38,350 nucleotides of DNA, taken from Fragilaria radians (Eukaryota; Bacillariophyta; Fragilariophyceae; Fragilariales; Fragilariaceae). Within the stretch, counting starts at the first letter, position 1. Each line of letters opens with the position of its first letter. The DNA is taken from NCBI GenBank assembly GCA_900642245.1, contig CAAAJI010000001.1:1144125-1182474 (forward strand). The letters run 5' to 3'. Under the pieces are notes generated by a model that searched no databases, was not told the origin of the DNA, and worked only from the letters and a program-made list of their open reading frames with translations. The position numbers were made by a program, and so were the translations under genes. This document shows positions 1 through 10,470 of this stretch, in pieces.

Positions 1-179
1 GTGTTTTTTCCTCTCTATTAATGGAACACCATTATGGTTAGCCATTTACAGCGTATTCGATTTCCCAAGCTAAGAAAAAGTCATGAATGAGGAAAAAAAA
101 CACTTCAGATTTTATTATCGTATTTTCAAGATACAGGATCAGGCAACTATTGATCTCATATTGTGAAGGAACTTTATCA

Positions 180-1340
180 TTTGAAGAAGCATGGGATCAT
201 GATGATTCTGTTCAGCAAAGAATAGAGAAGCAATTGAAAAGGTTATGAATAAAAAAGTACTGAAGGGAAGAAAATGCATCAGAGAAAAGGAGTTTTTAGA
301 ACTAGACCTTTCGCAATTACTTATAAATAAGTTCCTAATGTTCACTTCAGATAGAATGATTCTCTGGTAATTAGTGATGCGAGCTTCCCAATTATGCTAG
401 TTGCAGAATTAGGGTAGGGTTTCTAAGCTTCGATTGATGTTGAACCTGCGATTTTGCATCGACATCAAAGAGAAGACGTTTTACCAATGTCCTTCTGGTG
501 TGAGCTCACATACGAATATGGCTCATTACTTAAAAAGACAATATACGTTCTAGAGGCACAAGTAAAAAAGAATTATTGGCACAGTTATTGATGTCAGAAA
601 GATCACTGGATTTACTAGAATCAAGCTTGATCTGCGTTTCCCGAAAAAGTGGAGTGCAGATGGATTTTTCAATGGAGTTAAGTTGATGATTGCTTTGTTA
701 TTCGTAAAGTAAATAATACTTCAAAGCGTATTGTTGACATAGAGACCCAATGGTTTCAATCTGAAGATTGAGGAGGAACTTAGTAATTATTCAATTATAA
801 AATTACTGATTACAAACATAGGATACACAATTAATCAGGCAATGGCACTTAATCAATCAAGATTAGAGGACTTATTCAAGTACAAGACCTCCAAGATTAA
901 GCTTGTACATCCAAATAATGAAATGGAATGGATTGATATTAGAAGACGGAAGTAACGTACTGAGGAGTTGGAATGTTACTTTGCTTGAGAAAATATGCAA
1001 GACCTGATGTCATCAAAACTATTAGATGTCAAGCTGTGTATGGATAGTACAGCAAGGGGAGCGAACCTTGGAATGTTGCGACATCTTAAACTTACTTTTG
1101 ATGCCTAAACTTTCTGCTTAAAGATGAAGACAAAACTTAAAGGAGAAAATTGGAGTTTAAATGTATTTTGCTGGGAATTGTGAAACAGTGATTAGCATTA
1201 CTCTAATCATAATTTACTTGTGGATTGCTGGTGTTCAACATGTTATGATATTGGAGACATCAAGAAAAATCAACTTCAACTTCTTCTTAAGGAAGGCTAC
1301 GATCAACTCGAGATTGATTGTTTAGATGCCTATTGATTGT
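180..1340 (+). mobile_element. Decayed Ty1/copia (CoDi-like) RT-RNase H
   Basis: Three-frame reading of the plus strand gives the ordered landmarks of a copia reverse transcriptase, broken by stops and frameshifts. They are FEEAWDHDDSVQQ (about 190), a GVFR-like stretch near 290, LLKKTIY (about 525), VDDCFVIRKV (about 685, the place of the YVDD box), FNLKIEEEL (about 753), then FCLKMKTKLKGENWSLNVF (about 1109-1165) and YWRHQEK (about 1248), which sit where RT thumb and RNase H follow in diatom CoDi elements. The longest clean run is about 70 codons (750-956). No LTRs, gag or integrase are seen; the window edge may cut the left side. The order and spacing of several independent motifs make the assignment firm; the exact CoDi subgroup is inference from recalled family patterns. 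It is dead as written. Confidence 0.8.
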
Positions 1341-1898
1341 CATTGTTATTGTTGCCTCTTTATCACTTCTGATAGCTTGTTACTACAGTCACGGATTATT
1401 TTCTGGTGAGACTTTGTGTCATTAGAATGTCAGGAGCCCTCGAAAAAGTCTTTTCTTTATTAAAGCACTTTCACTGTAGGGACGTGTTTTTCATGACATT
1501 TTGATAAAATTGTCTACAATATAAACCAAGAAATTGTCAACAATTCTCCTATCGTTTTCTTGTCGGTTAGAATCGTTTATCAAATGACACTGTAGGTCAG
1601 TCTCTGTCAACGTATGAATGAGTTATAAATAATGAATGAAATAAACTGAGACAATATCCAGATGATGAAACTTGACAGATTGGTCAAGCAATAGCGAGGA
1701 AACCTATGAATATCAGGTCTAGATGTTATCCAGGAAAGGAAATTAAAAGTATTATTTTAGCACACACCAACATTTTCTCAACCTAGTTTGTGAGCCTCGC
1801 AACGGAAATAGACTCAAGAGCATCACACCTGATGAATAAAATGGCATTGCTGCGTAAACTGTCAAATACTCTATTTCCGAATTTCAGGCAACGACATG
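1341..1898. other. Intergenic, no gene seen
   Basis: AT-rich stretch between the copia relic and the 3' end of the thioredoxin-like gene on the other strand. A short hydrophobic open run lies at about 1330-1430 in one frame, but it has no start and no recognisable motif. It may be the unrecognisable tail of the relic. Confidence 0.4.
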
Positions 1899-2522
1899 TC
1901 AATCAACTTTCGAACTCGCTTTGAATGATGACCATTTCAATCTTGAAATAATTGCCTTGAAAAAAAGCGTTGCGATTAGTAAGAGCAGCGCAACCTTCTT
2001 TAACACTATCATCCCTTTTCGCTCCGGAAAAACCACGTTTGTCTCTCCGAATATATTATCCAAGAGCAATTCGTATTTTGACGGAGGAGGGGGCTCTATT
2101 CTTTCTATTTTTGGAGCAATAGGCGGAGGAATATCCTTCCCGTCATCATTTTGGTATCCTACTCGAAGAAATTCCAAGACATCAGGAAGCCTCCAAAAGC
2201 CTTCATACTTGTAATACTTTCCATCAACTACGAATATGACTACAGGAGTTATGTAAATGTTGAAACGCTTCTTCAACCCATGATGCTTATTAGTTTGAAC
2301 TCGGGCGACCCAAATATCTTCCGCTCCTTGACCAAGGGCTCCGTCTATCTCCATCAGAAGAGGAGTCATACCTTTACTATCCTCGCAATCACTACTCCAA
2401 AATTGGATGAAGTGCTTGCCGATTCTTGTTCGCTCGTCAAAATCAGCATCTCTGTATGGGTAAATGTCTCCTGATACAATGATCATGCAACAGAAGAGGA
2501 CAAAGCATTTCCATTCTCTCAT
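1899..2522 (-). CDS. Membrane-anchored thioredoxin-like protein, CxxS site
   Basis: Single-exon protein of 207 aa starting at an ATG (2522). Residues 1-18 form a signal peptide, residues about 36-122 a thioredoxin fold, then a proline-rich linker (131-148), a transmembrane helix (about 172-192) and a short basic tail. The fold is supported by FIQFWSSDCEDSK at 38-50, which occupies the place of the usual FYAPWCGHCK, and by the cis-proline segment YITPVVIF at 90-97. The active site reads C46-E-D-S49, so the resolving cysteine is serine. In the PDI family CxxS sites (ERp44, TMX5) form mixed disulfides with clients rather than oxidising them. I infer a type I protein of the ER or secretory pathway that binds thiols. 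There is no KDEL or KKxx retention signal at the C-terminus. It lies alone between two copia relics. Confidence 0.75.
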   Translation of the reverse strand: MREWKCFVLFCCMIIVSGDIYPYRDADFDERTRIGKHFIQFWSSDCEDSKGMTPLLMEIDGALGQGAEDIWVARVQTNKHHGLKKRFNIYITPVVIFVVDGKYYKYEGFWRLPDVLEFLRVGYQNDDGKDIPPPIAPKIERIEPPPPSKYELLLDNIFGETNVVFPERKGMIVLKKVALLLLIATLFFKAIISRLKWSSFKASSKVD

Positions 2523-3190
2523 TATTTCAAGTTGTGTTGACGAATTTCAAAAATCTCTTAAAATGTTCAGACGTGAACACACTCTAAAGATGTGGAACTT
2601 CAATGATCACCTATTCAACTTTCGATCCAAGGCTAGGGTTAATTGGGGGCCAATCGCTAAGGATGTATAATACGGTAAAGTTACTCCACCTTTCCTCAAA
2701 ATTCAAGAGTGATGACTACTAAGATTTTTAAACTAGCTTTCTTCTCACTGAATTGTAATCGACTAAAATTAGAGTTCAAAAACTTCATTCATATTATCAT
2801 CAACGTTCACTTCTCCTTAAACCATTTCAGTAGGTAATTGAAATACACTGTAATTTGCTTCTCCCAAGAACTTCGCTCCATGGTTTCCACCAAGTTCCTA
2901 ACTTACATTCTTTGTGAACACATAGAAATCATGTTTTTAGGACGACATATTTGAAATTTATCTTTAAGTGTTTGCTCATGTTACTTTGCACAAATGTACT
3001 TTACCCTTACTCCATTATTGAATTACGATAAATAATTGTTAGAATGACAGGAGTGATCAGCAACTAGCAATTGATGTAGTGGTTAGATAATGTAATACTG
3101 TATGCGCTCTCTTTTACGTTTAATTCCCCAGTTATGATTCCCGCTTTCTAGATCATGTTTGTAGAAATTAAAGTAGATTCCATTAACGTT
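2523..3190. promoter_or_regulatory. Upstream region of the thioredoxin-like gene
   Basis: About 670 bases between the start of the thioredoxin-like gene (minus strand) and the next copia relic. It should hold that gene's promoter and 5' UTR, but no clear TATA box or repeated element stands out. No coding signal is visible. Confidence 0.35.
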
Positions 3191-3780
3191 TCTTATTGGC
3201 ATTTCGGCGGATCCTTGTATGTAGTTACGCTATCTACTTTGGAGTTGTAATGATTGCTGTTCAATTTAGCAATTGTTACAGAATTCTGTTTTCAAGAGGT
3301 TGTTTAAAATCGATCAAGGTGCATGACTTTGGATTGAAGATTGAAGAAGAACTTAAGGATGACTTAAGGTGTCCTGCGCATAAATTTTTGGTTAAGAATT
3401 TTGAGTTTAAGTTTGGTGATGAAGCAAAAAGGTTTACAATGTTACAAACCCCGGGACTCCCCAGTATAAGATTGTGTATTCTAGTAATGATTTCAAGATC
3501 AAAGGTGCAGATCATTAAAAATGTAGGTCTCTACTCTTCTCTAAAGAATTGATTAGAGTCATCAAGCTGGTACTGGACATAAGGCTTGTTATTTCAAGAT
3601 GAAGCCAAATTTGGAAGATGTTGACGATAGGAGTCATGCCATTATTTTGGATTATATGATCTGTAATGATGCATGCATTGGTATCGTAGTTTGCGGTAGG
3701 ACCCTCTGAGAGCATCACCAAGGAACTTGGCAACGTAACTGTAAGATTCCTCAGCATCCTCTTGGCGACCTTCCATCCCT
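3190..3780 (+). mobile_element. Second decayed copia (CoDi-like) RT-RNase H
   Basis: A 118-codon open frame (3196-3552, no ATG at its start) carries FGLKIEEELKDD, then KFGDEAKRFTMLQTPG. A one-base shift near 3446 leads into GTPQYKIVYSSNDFKIKGAD, then KELIRVIKLVLD (about 3545-3580) and, in another frame, YFKMKPNLEDVDD (about 3590-3630) followed by CNDACIGIVVCG. These are the connection and RNase H parts of CoDi-type copia RT, where TPGTP..KIV and IRVIKFVLDTK..LKMKP are recurring patterns. It has the same orientation and overlaps the same domain as the relic at 180-1340, but it differs enough to be a separate old insertion. Only the C-terminal third of a polymerase is present. Confidence 0.75.
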
Positions 3781-3859
3781 CTTATTGTACTTTGCTTTCA
3801 TTATTCGTGTTTTACTTGCATTAAGACATTTCTTGTTGTGAAAATTCTTTTCATTTAAT

Positions 3860-4400
3860 CGCTATTTCTTAGCTACTAAAGAGACTGGTATCCAAATCTC
3901 AGGAGTTTCTTGTTCCAATTCACATACCATTGCTGACTTTGTCTTTGCAAGGTCGCTTAATTCACCATCTCGGTCAGTTAATTCATTAAATTGGGACATA
4001 ACTATCTCTATATTATTCATTTGATTAAATCCAATTGAATGCCAGCACCATGGTTGATGTCGACTGCCTTCTCTCTATTGGCATAATGAATATCCCACAA
4101 ATATGCATATTCTACCACAAGTTTAATGATTCCAATGATTTTTTTGTAGTCTGAACAATCGTCAGCTCTTCATAGCATTTCTCATCATAAATGTCTGAAT
4201 ACTCTTCTAATTGATTTAGCTGTAAAATCTCGCTAGTGATGCGCGTGTGTTCCAAATTCCTCGCTCATACATTCTTCCGGTCCGGAATATTTTAGCATGG
4301 ATCTAAAACGTTCATACTAGACATCAAACCTTGTTTCAGCCTTTCTGTTTCCTTCTGTGTTCTTGGCTCACTGAACCCGAACTTAATGTCAAACCCCTAA
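3860..4400 (-). pseudogene. Coding-like minus-strand debris, unassigned
   Basis: Several open runs of about 30-50 codons follow each other on the minus strand in changing frames: FGFSEPRTQKETERLKQG near 4380-4330, LQLNQLEEYSDIYDEKCYEE near 4220-4160, a 48-codon run near 4165-4020, and a 52-codon ATG-started frame from about 4024 to 3870 (starts MNNIEIVMSQFNELTD). The polar, charged composition looks more like protein than like random AT-rich DNA. I do not recognise the family. It could be the 5' part of a retroelement or a small multi-exon gene. Confidence 0.3.
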
Positions 4401-5631
4401 AATAGCCACTTAAAGACAACGTAAAAAATAAGCTGTTATGTGATACTTTCTGTATCAGTCTCTTCTTTGAGTTCTTACTCACGCTACCATTACTTGTTAC
4501 GTGAAAAAGCGCGTTCTTGATAATTTCCCGTTTCTGCGTTCAACCCAAATTTCAGTTTGGTCTAGATTCAATTTCTCTCTTTGCCTTTTTGGTATATTAT
4601 GTTTGCACTTTTTGTGATTAGTGGTTTTGGTTTGATTTCGTTTGCTTTCCCGCTTCTTTAAATATATGTGCGCTAATGATATAGTCCAACATACAGTAAG
4701 CTGTTCAACCTAAAGTGAAATGGGCTGAAATTTTAATGAAACGCAAGCCATTCATTAAGGTATCCATTGACCACTGATCTCTAGCTATTTTCTTTTTGAC
4801 CTGCAAACTTCAAAGGTATTTTGTATCCAAAATAATCCATCATATTTGAATATCATTCTGAATGGTTGGTTCACATTCCAGTATGAACAATCTTTATTCA
4901 AAGGTAATTCTCATTCTTACTCCCATTTGACCTGTGATATCATTGAGAAAGAAGTTCATTGTTCATCCTTGATCGTCTTGAAGAATCAGTGCTCCATGTC
5001 ATATCCAAATGACGCCAATCAATAATTGCTGATGTCAAATAGGAATCTTCAGATAGCATACATTCGTTTGATTGTGCAAATGGGATTATCTTCCATTATT
5101 GATAGTCTTCTGGATTCTACTTTCCGTTTCATTCCCCATTTTCATGATTATAAACTTTAATTACAGATTCTTTATGTTACCCATGAACCATGCAAGTTTT
5201 TGAAAATGTTTCTTGACTTGACAATTTGTACTTGATGTTTCACGGATGTCTTCCCTTTCGATTTCTATTTATATGTTGACTCCTATATTTTTCTCTTTTC
5301 CCTTGATTTCTTTTGTTGCTTACATGTTTATCATCATGTGTATATCTCATTTATGTAGGTGTTTCTTTTCTTGCACTTTACAATCAAGAGCTCAATTGCT
5401 GCTCAATGCAAAAAAGGTAGACGTATTCCAAAACCATCGGAAATCGAGTTTCTTCAGTATAAAAAGGTTAACGGTAAAAAGAAATTTAGGACTCTGTTCA
5501 AGTATGTACACTATACAAGACAAAGTAATTCTTTCGAACGACGAATGAACACCAGTGATTTTTTCCCTCTACAATCACTATTTTGAAGGCAACTGCTAGA
5601 ATTTTTGTTGTTCAAACTCGAACCGGAACAA
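4401..5631. other. Intergenic with one lysine-rich open run
   Basis: About 1.2 kb upstream of the REI1-like gene. One plus-strand frame is open for about 75 codons at about 4801-5022, and again at 5359-5586, where a 75-codon ATG frame contains KKGRRIPKPSEIEF and YKKVNGKKKFRTLFKYV. Between them the same frame is interrupted by stops. No family is recognised and no splice arrangement joins these runs convincingly to the next gene. The proximal part should contain the REI1 promoter. Confidence 0.3.
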
Positions 5632-5679
5632 ATGCAAGCAACTGCAATGCAAGAAAATCAAGAGTTGAAGCAAGATAAT

Positions 5680-5710
<31 letters not shown>

Positions 5711-7101
5711 TGTCTACTACAGCTCCTGGTCGCGTATTTTTATCTCGTTTGGAGTTGGTAGAACATTACAAATCCGATTGGCACAAATACAATCTCAAAC
5801 GTCGAGAGGCGGGATTGGCATTGTTAAGGGAAGAAGATTTTCAGGCGCGTTGGGAGGCAGCACTAGCCCTGCGACAAGAGCGTGAGGCAAAAAAGGAGCG
5901 AAATGGTACCAATCATTTAAAGCAACAAGTTACCTCCAAACGTGAAAAAGAACCACCAAAGGAAGCCCTAGAACCTTTAACACGAAACGACCACAACAAT
6001 CATGATGACTCCGGAAAGAAGGATAAAGAGAATTCTTCTGGTGCTCCAGATGAAGAAATGACTGATGGCAAGGCACAGGAAGAAAATGATCCGTCGACGT
6101 CTCCACCCGACGGTGAGGAAAATTCGGAAGCGCCTCCGGAAATCGAGCCTCGTCAATCTTTGTTCGATAGGCATATTTCTACGACTTTAGATGACAACAT
6201 TCAATACATGTCACACAAATACGGCTTTTTCATCCCAGATCAAGATTATTTGGTCGATAAGGAAGGACTTTTGGGGTACCTACATGAAAAAATCAAATTA
6301 GGACATGTTTGCTTGTACTGTCAAAAGATTTTTTCCACGTGGCAAGGTTGTCAGAAACATATGATTAACACCCAGCATACTAAAATTCGTTACGAGCGAG
6401 GAATCGATATGGAAGAACTCGACCCCTTTTTTGATTTTAGTGAAGCGAATGCGGAATTCCTTGGTTCCGCCACACCAAATGATGGAGAGGATGACGATTG
6501 GGAGGACGTCTCTGAAGATGGTGAAGAAAAGAATACGAATGATATGGATGTTGATGACAATCATGATGAATATGATGATGATGATGATGACGGATTATAC
6601 GCTGGATATGAAAAGGAAATTGCTCGTTTTGGATTTCATGTCACTCCATTAGGTGAACTTGTCTTCCCCGATGGTCGGATTGTGGGACATCGGGGTTTGG
6701 CGCGGTATTATAAGCAGCGCATCGCCCTGTCAGACGAACGCGCTTCGGTTCTTGCTGCTCGACGTGCTGCTGGAGAGCGATTGTATCGTGGACGTGTTTA
6801 CAGCACAAATGCAACAGGAGGGGTTGGACGAAAGGAGCCAACTACACTGGCCCTAGCACGAACCGGACTGCTTCCAGGAGCGACGGAAGGTCGCTCGGGA
6901 AATGGATTGTTGGTTGCAACGGGTGGTGGAGGATATACTGCTCTTTCCTTGTATCGTTTTCGTGCACTTGTTAAGAAGGCTCGTCGTGAGGATGTTCAAG
7001 GTCAGCGTCTTATGTACAAGACAAAATTGAATCTTAACCGAATGGACAAGAAGGCGAATAGGTTGATGAATGGAGTAAGTGTTGCTCATGCAAAGAGATA
7101 A
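5632..7101 (+). CDS. REI1: 60S ribosomal subunit biogenesis factor, REI1/ZNF622 family
   Basis: Cytoplasmic factor that acts late in large-subunit maturation, helping to release the export factor Arx1/Alb1 and to probe the exit tunnel (family knowledge). I take the first ATG in frame (5632), giving 489 aa; the frame is open upstream only to about 5587. A poly-Gln tract (CAG/CAA repeat, about 5681-5706) is followed by the histidine half of zinc finger 1 (HYKSDWHKYNLKRR, H45 and H51). An acidic and polar linker follows, then C2H2 finger 2 (C227, C230, H243, H249), a GAT-encoded poly-Asp run, and the conserved C-terminal block with LVFPDGRIVGHRGLARYYKQ and NRMDKKANRLMNG. Usual lengths are about 390 (yeast) to 480 (human). 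The two cysteines expected in finger 1 are not present: Thr29 and Pro32 sit there. The gene ends 65 bases from the convergent RING gene. Confidence 0.92.
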
Positions 7102-7166
7102 GCTGATAATGTTTTAAGTTTAGAGAAATGTGGATGATTCTTTAATTAATTTACAATGATGAGTCA

Positions 7167-8774
7167 TTAGTTAACCTGAGAATTACCATTCCCATTGTAA
7201 TCGTCGATAGTCTCGGTTAAATTACTATCTTGATCTTCTGTAGCTACTAAAGTTCGGCCTTGATTTGAAAACCCAAGAAATTGGTGCAGGACAAGACCGT
7301 ATGCACTCCAAGGTTCATGGTTCCATGTTGAGCTATTCGTATCCTCCTCTACTAACACGTGTTGCTTGCAGAGTGGACATGTGGCATGGCGTTCGATTAG
7401 CCATGGAAGAATACACTCGGAATGAAATAAGTGTCCACAGGGTAAACAACGCAAATCGATCTCATCTGTATAGTCCTCCATGCAGATGGGACACGAGGTC
7501 TGGTTGATTTGTTGATCTTGATTCATGGTATCACTATATCGCACAGATGGAAGCTTTAGTGCTTGTGCTTCCGTCATCAGATCCCCACCTAATAAAAGAG
7601 ACGGAGAAGCTCCAGGGATGAAACCCGCTTGTAAACACACCAAAAGCGAACTAACGCAAGCCAGGATGACGAAAAAACCACTCATGGAGACCATAATCCA
7701 ATCCTTTCGGTCATCGAATGAATATTGATCATACGGAACTCTGCTATCCATGGCAACGATAAGTGACTTCTTGGCTGAGGAATTTTGTTCACGTAATTTG
7801 ACGAGCATTTCATGGAGATCTGCACAAGGATATTGTAACAGAGAAAGTATGAATTATGTCAGCAAAGTGGGAGATGATGAATTAGATTATTGTGACAACT
7901 TCAGTTACATAGTACGTGATCCAAAGTCACGAAGTCAAAATCTGTGTCTCTTTAGCGACATTCACTTACATTTTCCTGTCTCTTTAGACACAAAGAGTAA
8001 ACGCTCCGTAATGTTTTCTGGTTGATTTGCACTCATAGGAATCAACTGACTTTGTGATCGATCGTCGTAAACGATGACGAAATCCACTGAGGGTTTTAAC
8101 GTCATGGCTGTTCGTGCCTTAACTTCGAAGCTACATCCACCTCGATGAACTAAAACAGCCAATGGTATCGATGACGATAGTGATAAATCAAGATCCAAAT
8201 CTTCTTCATCATCTGATGGAATATCTTCATCATGGGTATGATGATGATGATGCTTTTTATGACTATTGCTACGATGATTATGTTGTTGTCTCAAAACACG
8301 GTCACGACTATCATGCGGTTCGCAAAGGAATGGTCGAGATGGAATTTCAATCAGTTGCGCATGAAAAATATGTCCTGGTGGCCAAGGCAATCCAAACACT
8401 GCCGGTATGCTATCGTACCAAAGTAATGGACTATCGGAAATGTCTCCATCCTTCTTATCCTGTTCCATAATATGGATTGAGTCAGTCGCATCATCATCAT
8501 CCCGTCCATTATGGACTATAGAATTAGAAGTAGCTATTGTAGCAGTCGAGGAAACAATCGCAATGGACGCATCGACTGGAGTCCAACCAATTTCAAGAAT
8601 TACGAATGAAATCCACAGACAGAAGCACCAAATATTAGGTTTCCTACGACAAGACATCATGTTCCAAAGAAAATCCCACAAACAAGCCATTTTTCTTAAA
8701 TGCTGTGGAATGCTTCCCAACCAATAAGGTACTCTTAGTAAACGATTTGGAAGAGATGAGGAACAAGGATACAA
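7167..8774 (-). CDS. PA-TM-RING type E3 ubiquitin ligase (two exons)
   Basis: Exon 1 is 8774-7970 and exon 2 is 7819-7167. The intron 7969-7820 (150 nt) has a GTAAGT donor and a TTGTGCAG acceptor, and joins GK to YLHEMLVKL in frame for 485 aa. The N-terminus has a hydrophobic signal-anchor-like stretch; a second ATG at 8690 is an alternative start. A His/Asp/Glu-rich linker (about 164-201, five His in a row) precedes a protease-associated domain (about 202-265, LVHRGGCSFEVKART). A transmembrane helix (about 309-336) and a complete RING-H2 finger follow: C378, C381, C396, H398, H401, C404, C416, C419. In RNF13/GRAIL relatives the PA domain is lumenal and the RING cytosolic, with ubiquitination of membrane or endosomal targets. 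The gene is tail to tail with REI1. Confidence 0.88.
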
Positions 8775-9004
8775 ATCTTCAAGGGTGACGATGTAACAAC
8801 TTGTATTCGGGGAGTTATCTCGTAGGGGATCCTTAAACGACTTGATTTTCTATCAAGTCATAATTTTTTCAAATACTTTTTCTCCTCTAGTTACACACCA
8901 TACTGTAGAAGGTAGAAACGTTAAGCGAAGGCTCATGTCTCGATCCCCGTACTTTTTTCTTTCCATGGGACAAGATGGCCGTTATTATAGCCTTCATTTA
9001 TGAA

Positions 9005-9595
9005 TTAAAATCGAATCCCACATGGAACGATAGGTCTCTCCTTGCGTGTCATCGTTAGCACACTTGAAAATTTGGTAGAACCGAGATGCAGTCCACACAG
9101 TAGTGAAAACCAGTGTTGTTTGCATGACACAAAATATTCTCTCTGCTGAAAAATAATAAATGAAATGAGCTTGTCTTCATTTACTGCGTCCAGTATGGCA
9201 ACATATTCCGCTTTCCTGCTGGAAAGAATCATTCCTTTTTGAACACTTGATAGGTGTGTTCAACAAGTACATGATGAATCCAGTAGCACTAGTCCATATT
9301 TCTGTATCTCCATACCAGCCACACAAAACCTTTCATTTCCATTTTTCATTTTTGGCTTCATCTTCAAGTATAATGTCTTTGTGTCAAGGGAAAATGCAAT
9401 GTCCTGCAAAATTTCAAGGAAATCTCACATATATTGTCGCACGGTCTGGTCCGTCCATTTCCGCTTACATTTCACTAACAACATTGTTGATGAGAGGTCT
9501 TGAATACTTTTTCATGTTCAATAGCATTCCAAAAACTTTTCATTTTTAAATCGTAACTTTCATTCTATGGGCACATTATTTATAATCTTGGAGCA
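9005..9595 (-). mobile_element. Third copia relic, RNase H end
   Basis: Minus-strand frames in order give SRPLINNVV (about 9505), DIAFSLDTKTLYLKMKPK (about 9405-9350), TSATGFIMYLLNTPI (about 9290-9250) and MILSSRKAEYVAILDAV (from 9232). LSSxxAEYVA is the classic copia RNase H signature. The TKTLYLKMKP block matches the same position in the relic at 180-1340. At least two frameshifts and several stops are present. The 75-codon ATG frame 9232-9005 is only the last piece of this relic and not a separate gene. No LTR was recognised downstream. Confidence 0.8.
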
Positions 9596-10440
9596 AAATC
9601 ATGAAGGAAACTCTCTGTTTTCACACATATCCTCGATTTATTTTCATGTATAGGATTATCATAATTCCATGCGCCTTCAAAATTTAAAGGTTGCTCATTT
9701 GTTGTCAAGCTCATGAAGGTTTCTAAGTGCCATTTACTTGCATGCTTACCTATGTACGATTTTCCGCGTTCATTGTGACTGTAACTTCAGGTTGATATTT
9801 TTGTTATGAATGAGAGCAATTACCTCCTGCATGGACATGATGGACTTGCAATGGAAATGACTGAAATAGTTGAGTTTGTGTTATTTTTTCAGGAATTTCC
9901 ATAAGGGTATTGTTATCAAATGTAGCTTCATTAACGTGAAGGTGCATAAAAACTGAACGTGGATAAGATCTATCGTTTGAAAGAGTATTGTATAGCGACG
10001 TGCAAATAAGTACCATCTATTTTTGTTGATACTATATCATACATCCTTTTGCAAAACACTTGTTATAGAATTGAATCTATCGTATGTTTATTATGGCGAT
10101 CACGCATCTGTGAGTTTTCATGGTATTCTAGATTACACTTCATGATATAAATCAGATTTTCCAAAGTGTTGAACGTGATATGAAATTTCAGTCTATTGTG
10201 AACAGCAAAGTAATAAATATAATACTGCATACAGGAAACACTATTTTGAAAATCAATGTGTAGCAGCTTATCACAGCAAACGACAAGAGAGAAATATCTG
10301 AAAAATAAGAAACCTTGTCTATTGCTGATTTATCTGATTTTTTCTGTTGCCGTTGTACAATTACAAACGTAAAACAAGAGAAAGATGAAAGCAACATAAT
10401 TCACGTAATAACTTATCTTTGTAAAATGACTCTTCATGTC
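9596..10440. other. Intergenic, possible remainder of copia relic
   Basis: This lies upstream (minus sense) of the RNase H relic, where reverse transcriptase would be expected. A 70-codon minus-strand frame (10016-9804) contains HVNEATFDNNTLMEIPEKI, which can be laid on the copia RT segment around AFLHG..EEIYMEIP, but the match is weak. Nothing else is recognisable. Confidence 0.25.
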
Positions 10441-10470
10441 AATATGTACTGAGAGAGTTGACTAATGCTG

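Noticed and set aside
3276..3757. Minus ORFs of 79 and 80 codons overlapping the second copia relic
   Set aside because: The plus-strand frames match copia RT landmarks in order; the minus frames match nothing and are taken as shadows.
5359..5586. Lysine-rich 75-codon ORF as a possible first exon of REI1
   Set aside because: It holds no CxxC that could complete zinc finger 1, and the finger's missing cysteine positions lie within the downstream exon.
6431..6652. 73-codon plus ORF rich in Met and Ile
   Set aside because: Shadow of the GAT repeat that encodes the acidic tract of REI1.
9247..9549. 100-codon plus ORF
   Set aside because: It overlaps the minus-strand copia RT/RNase H relic and has no domain of its own.
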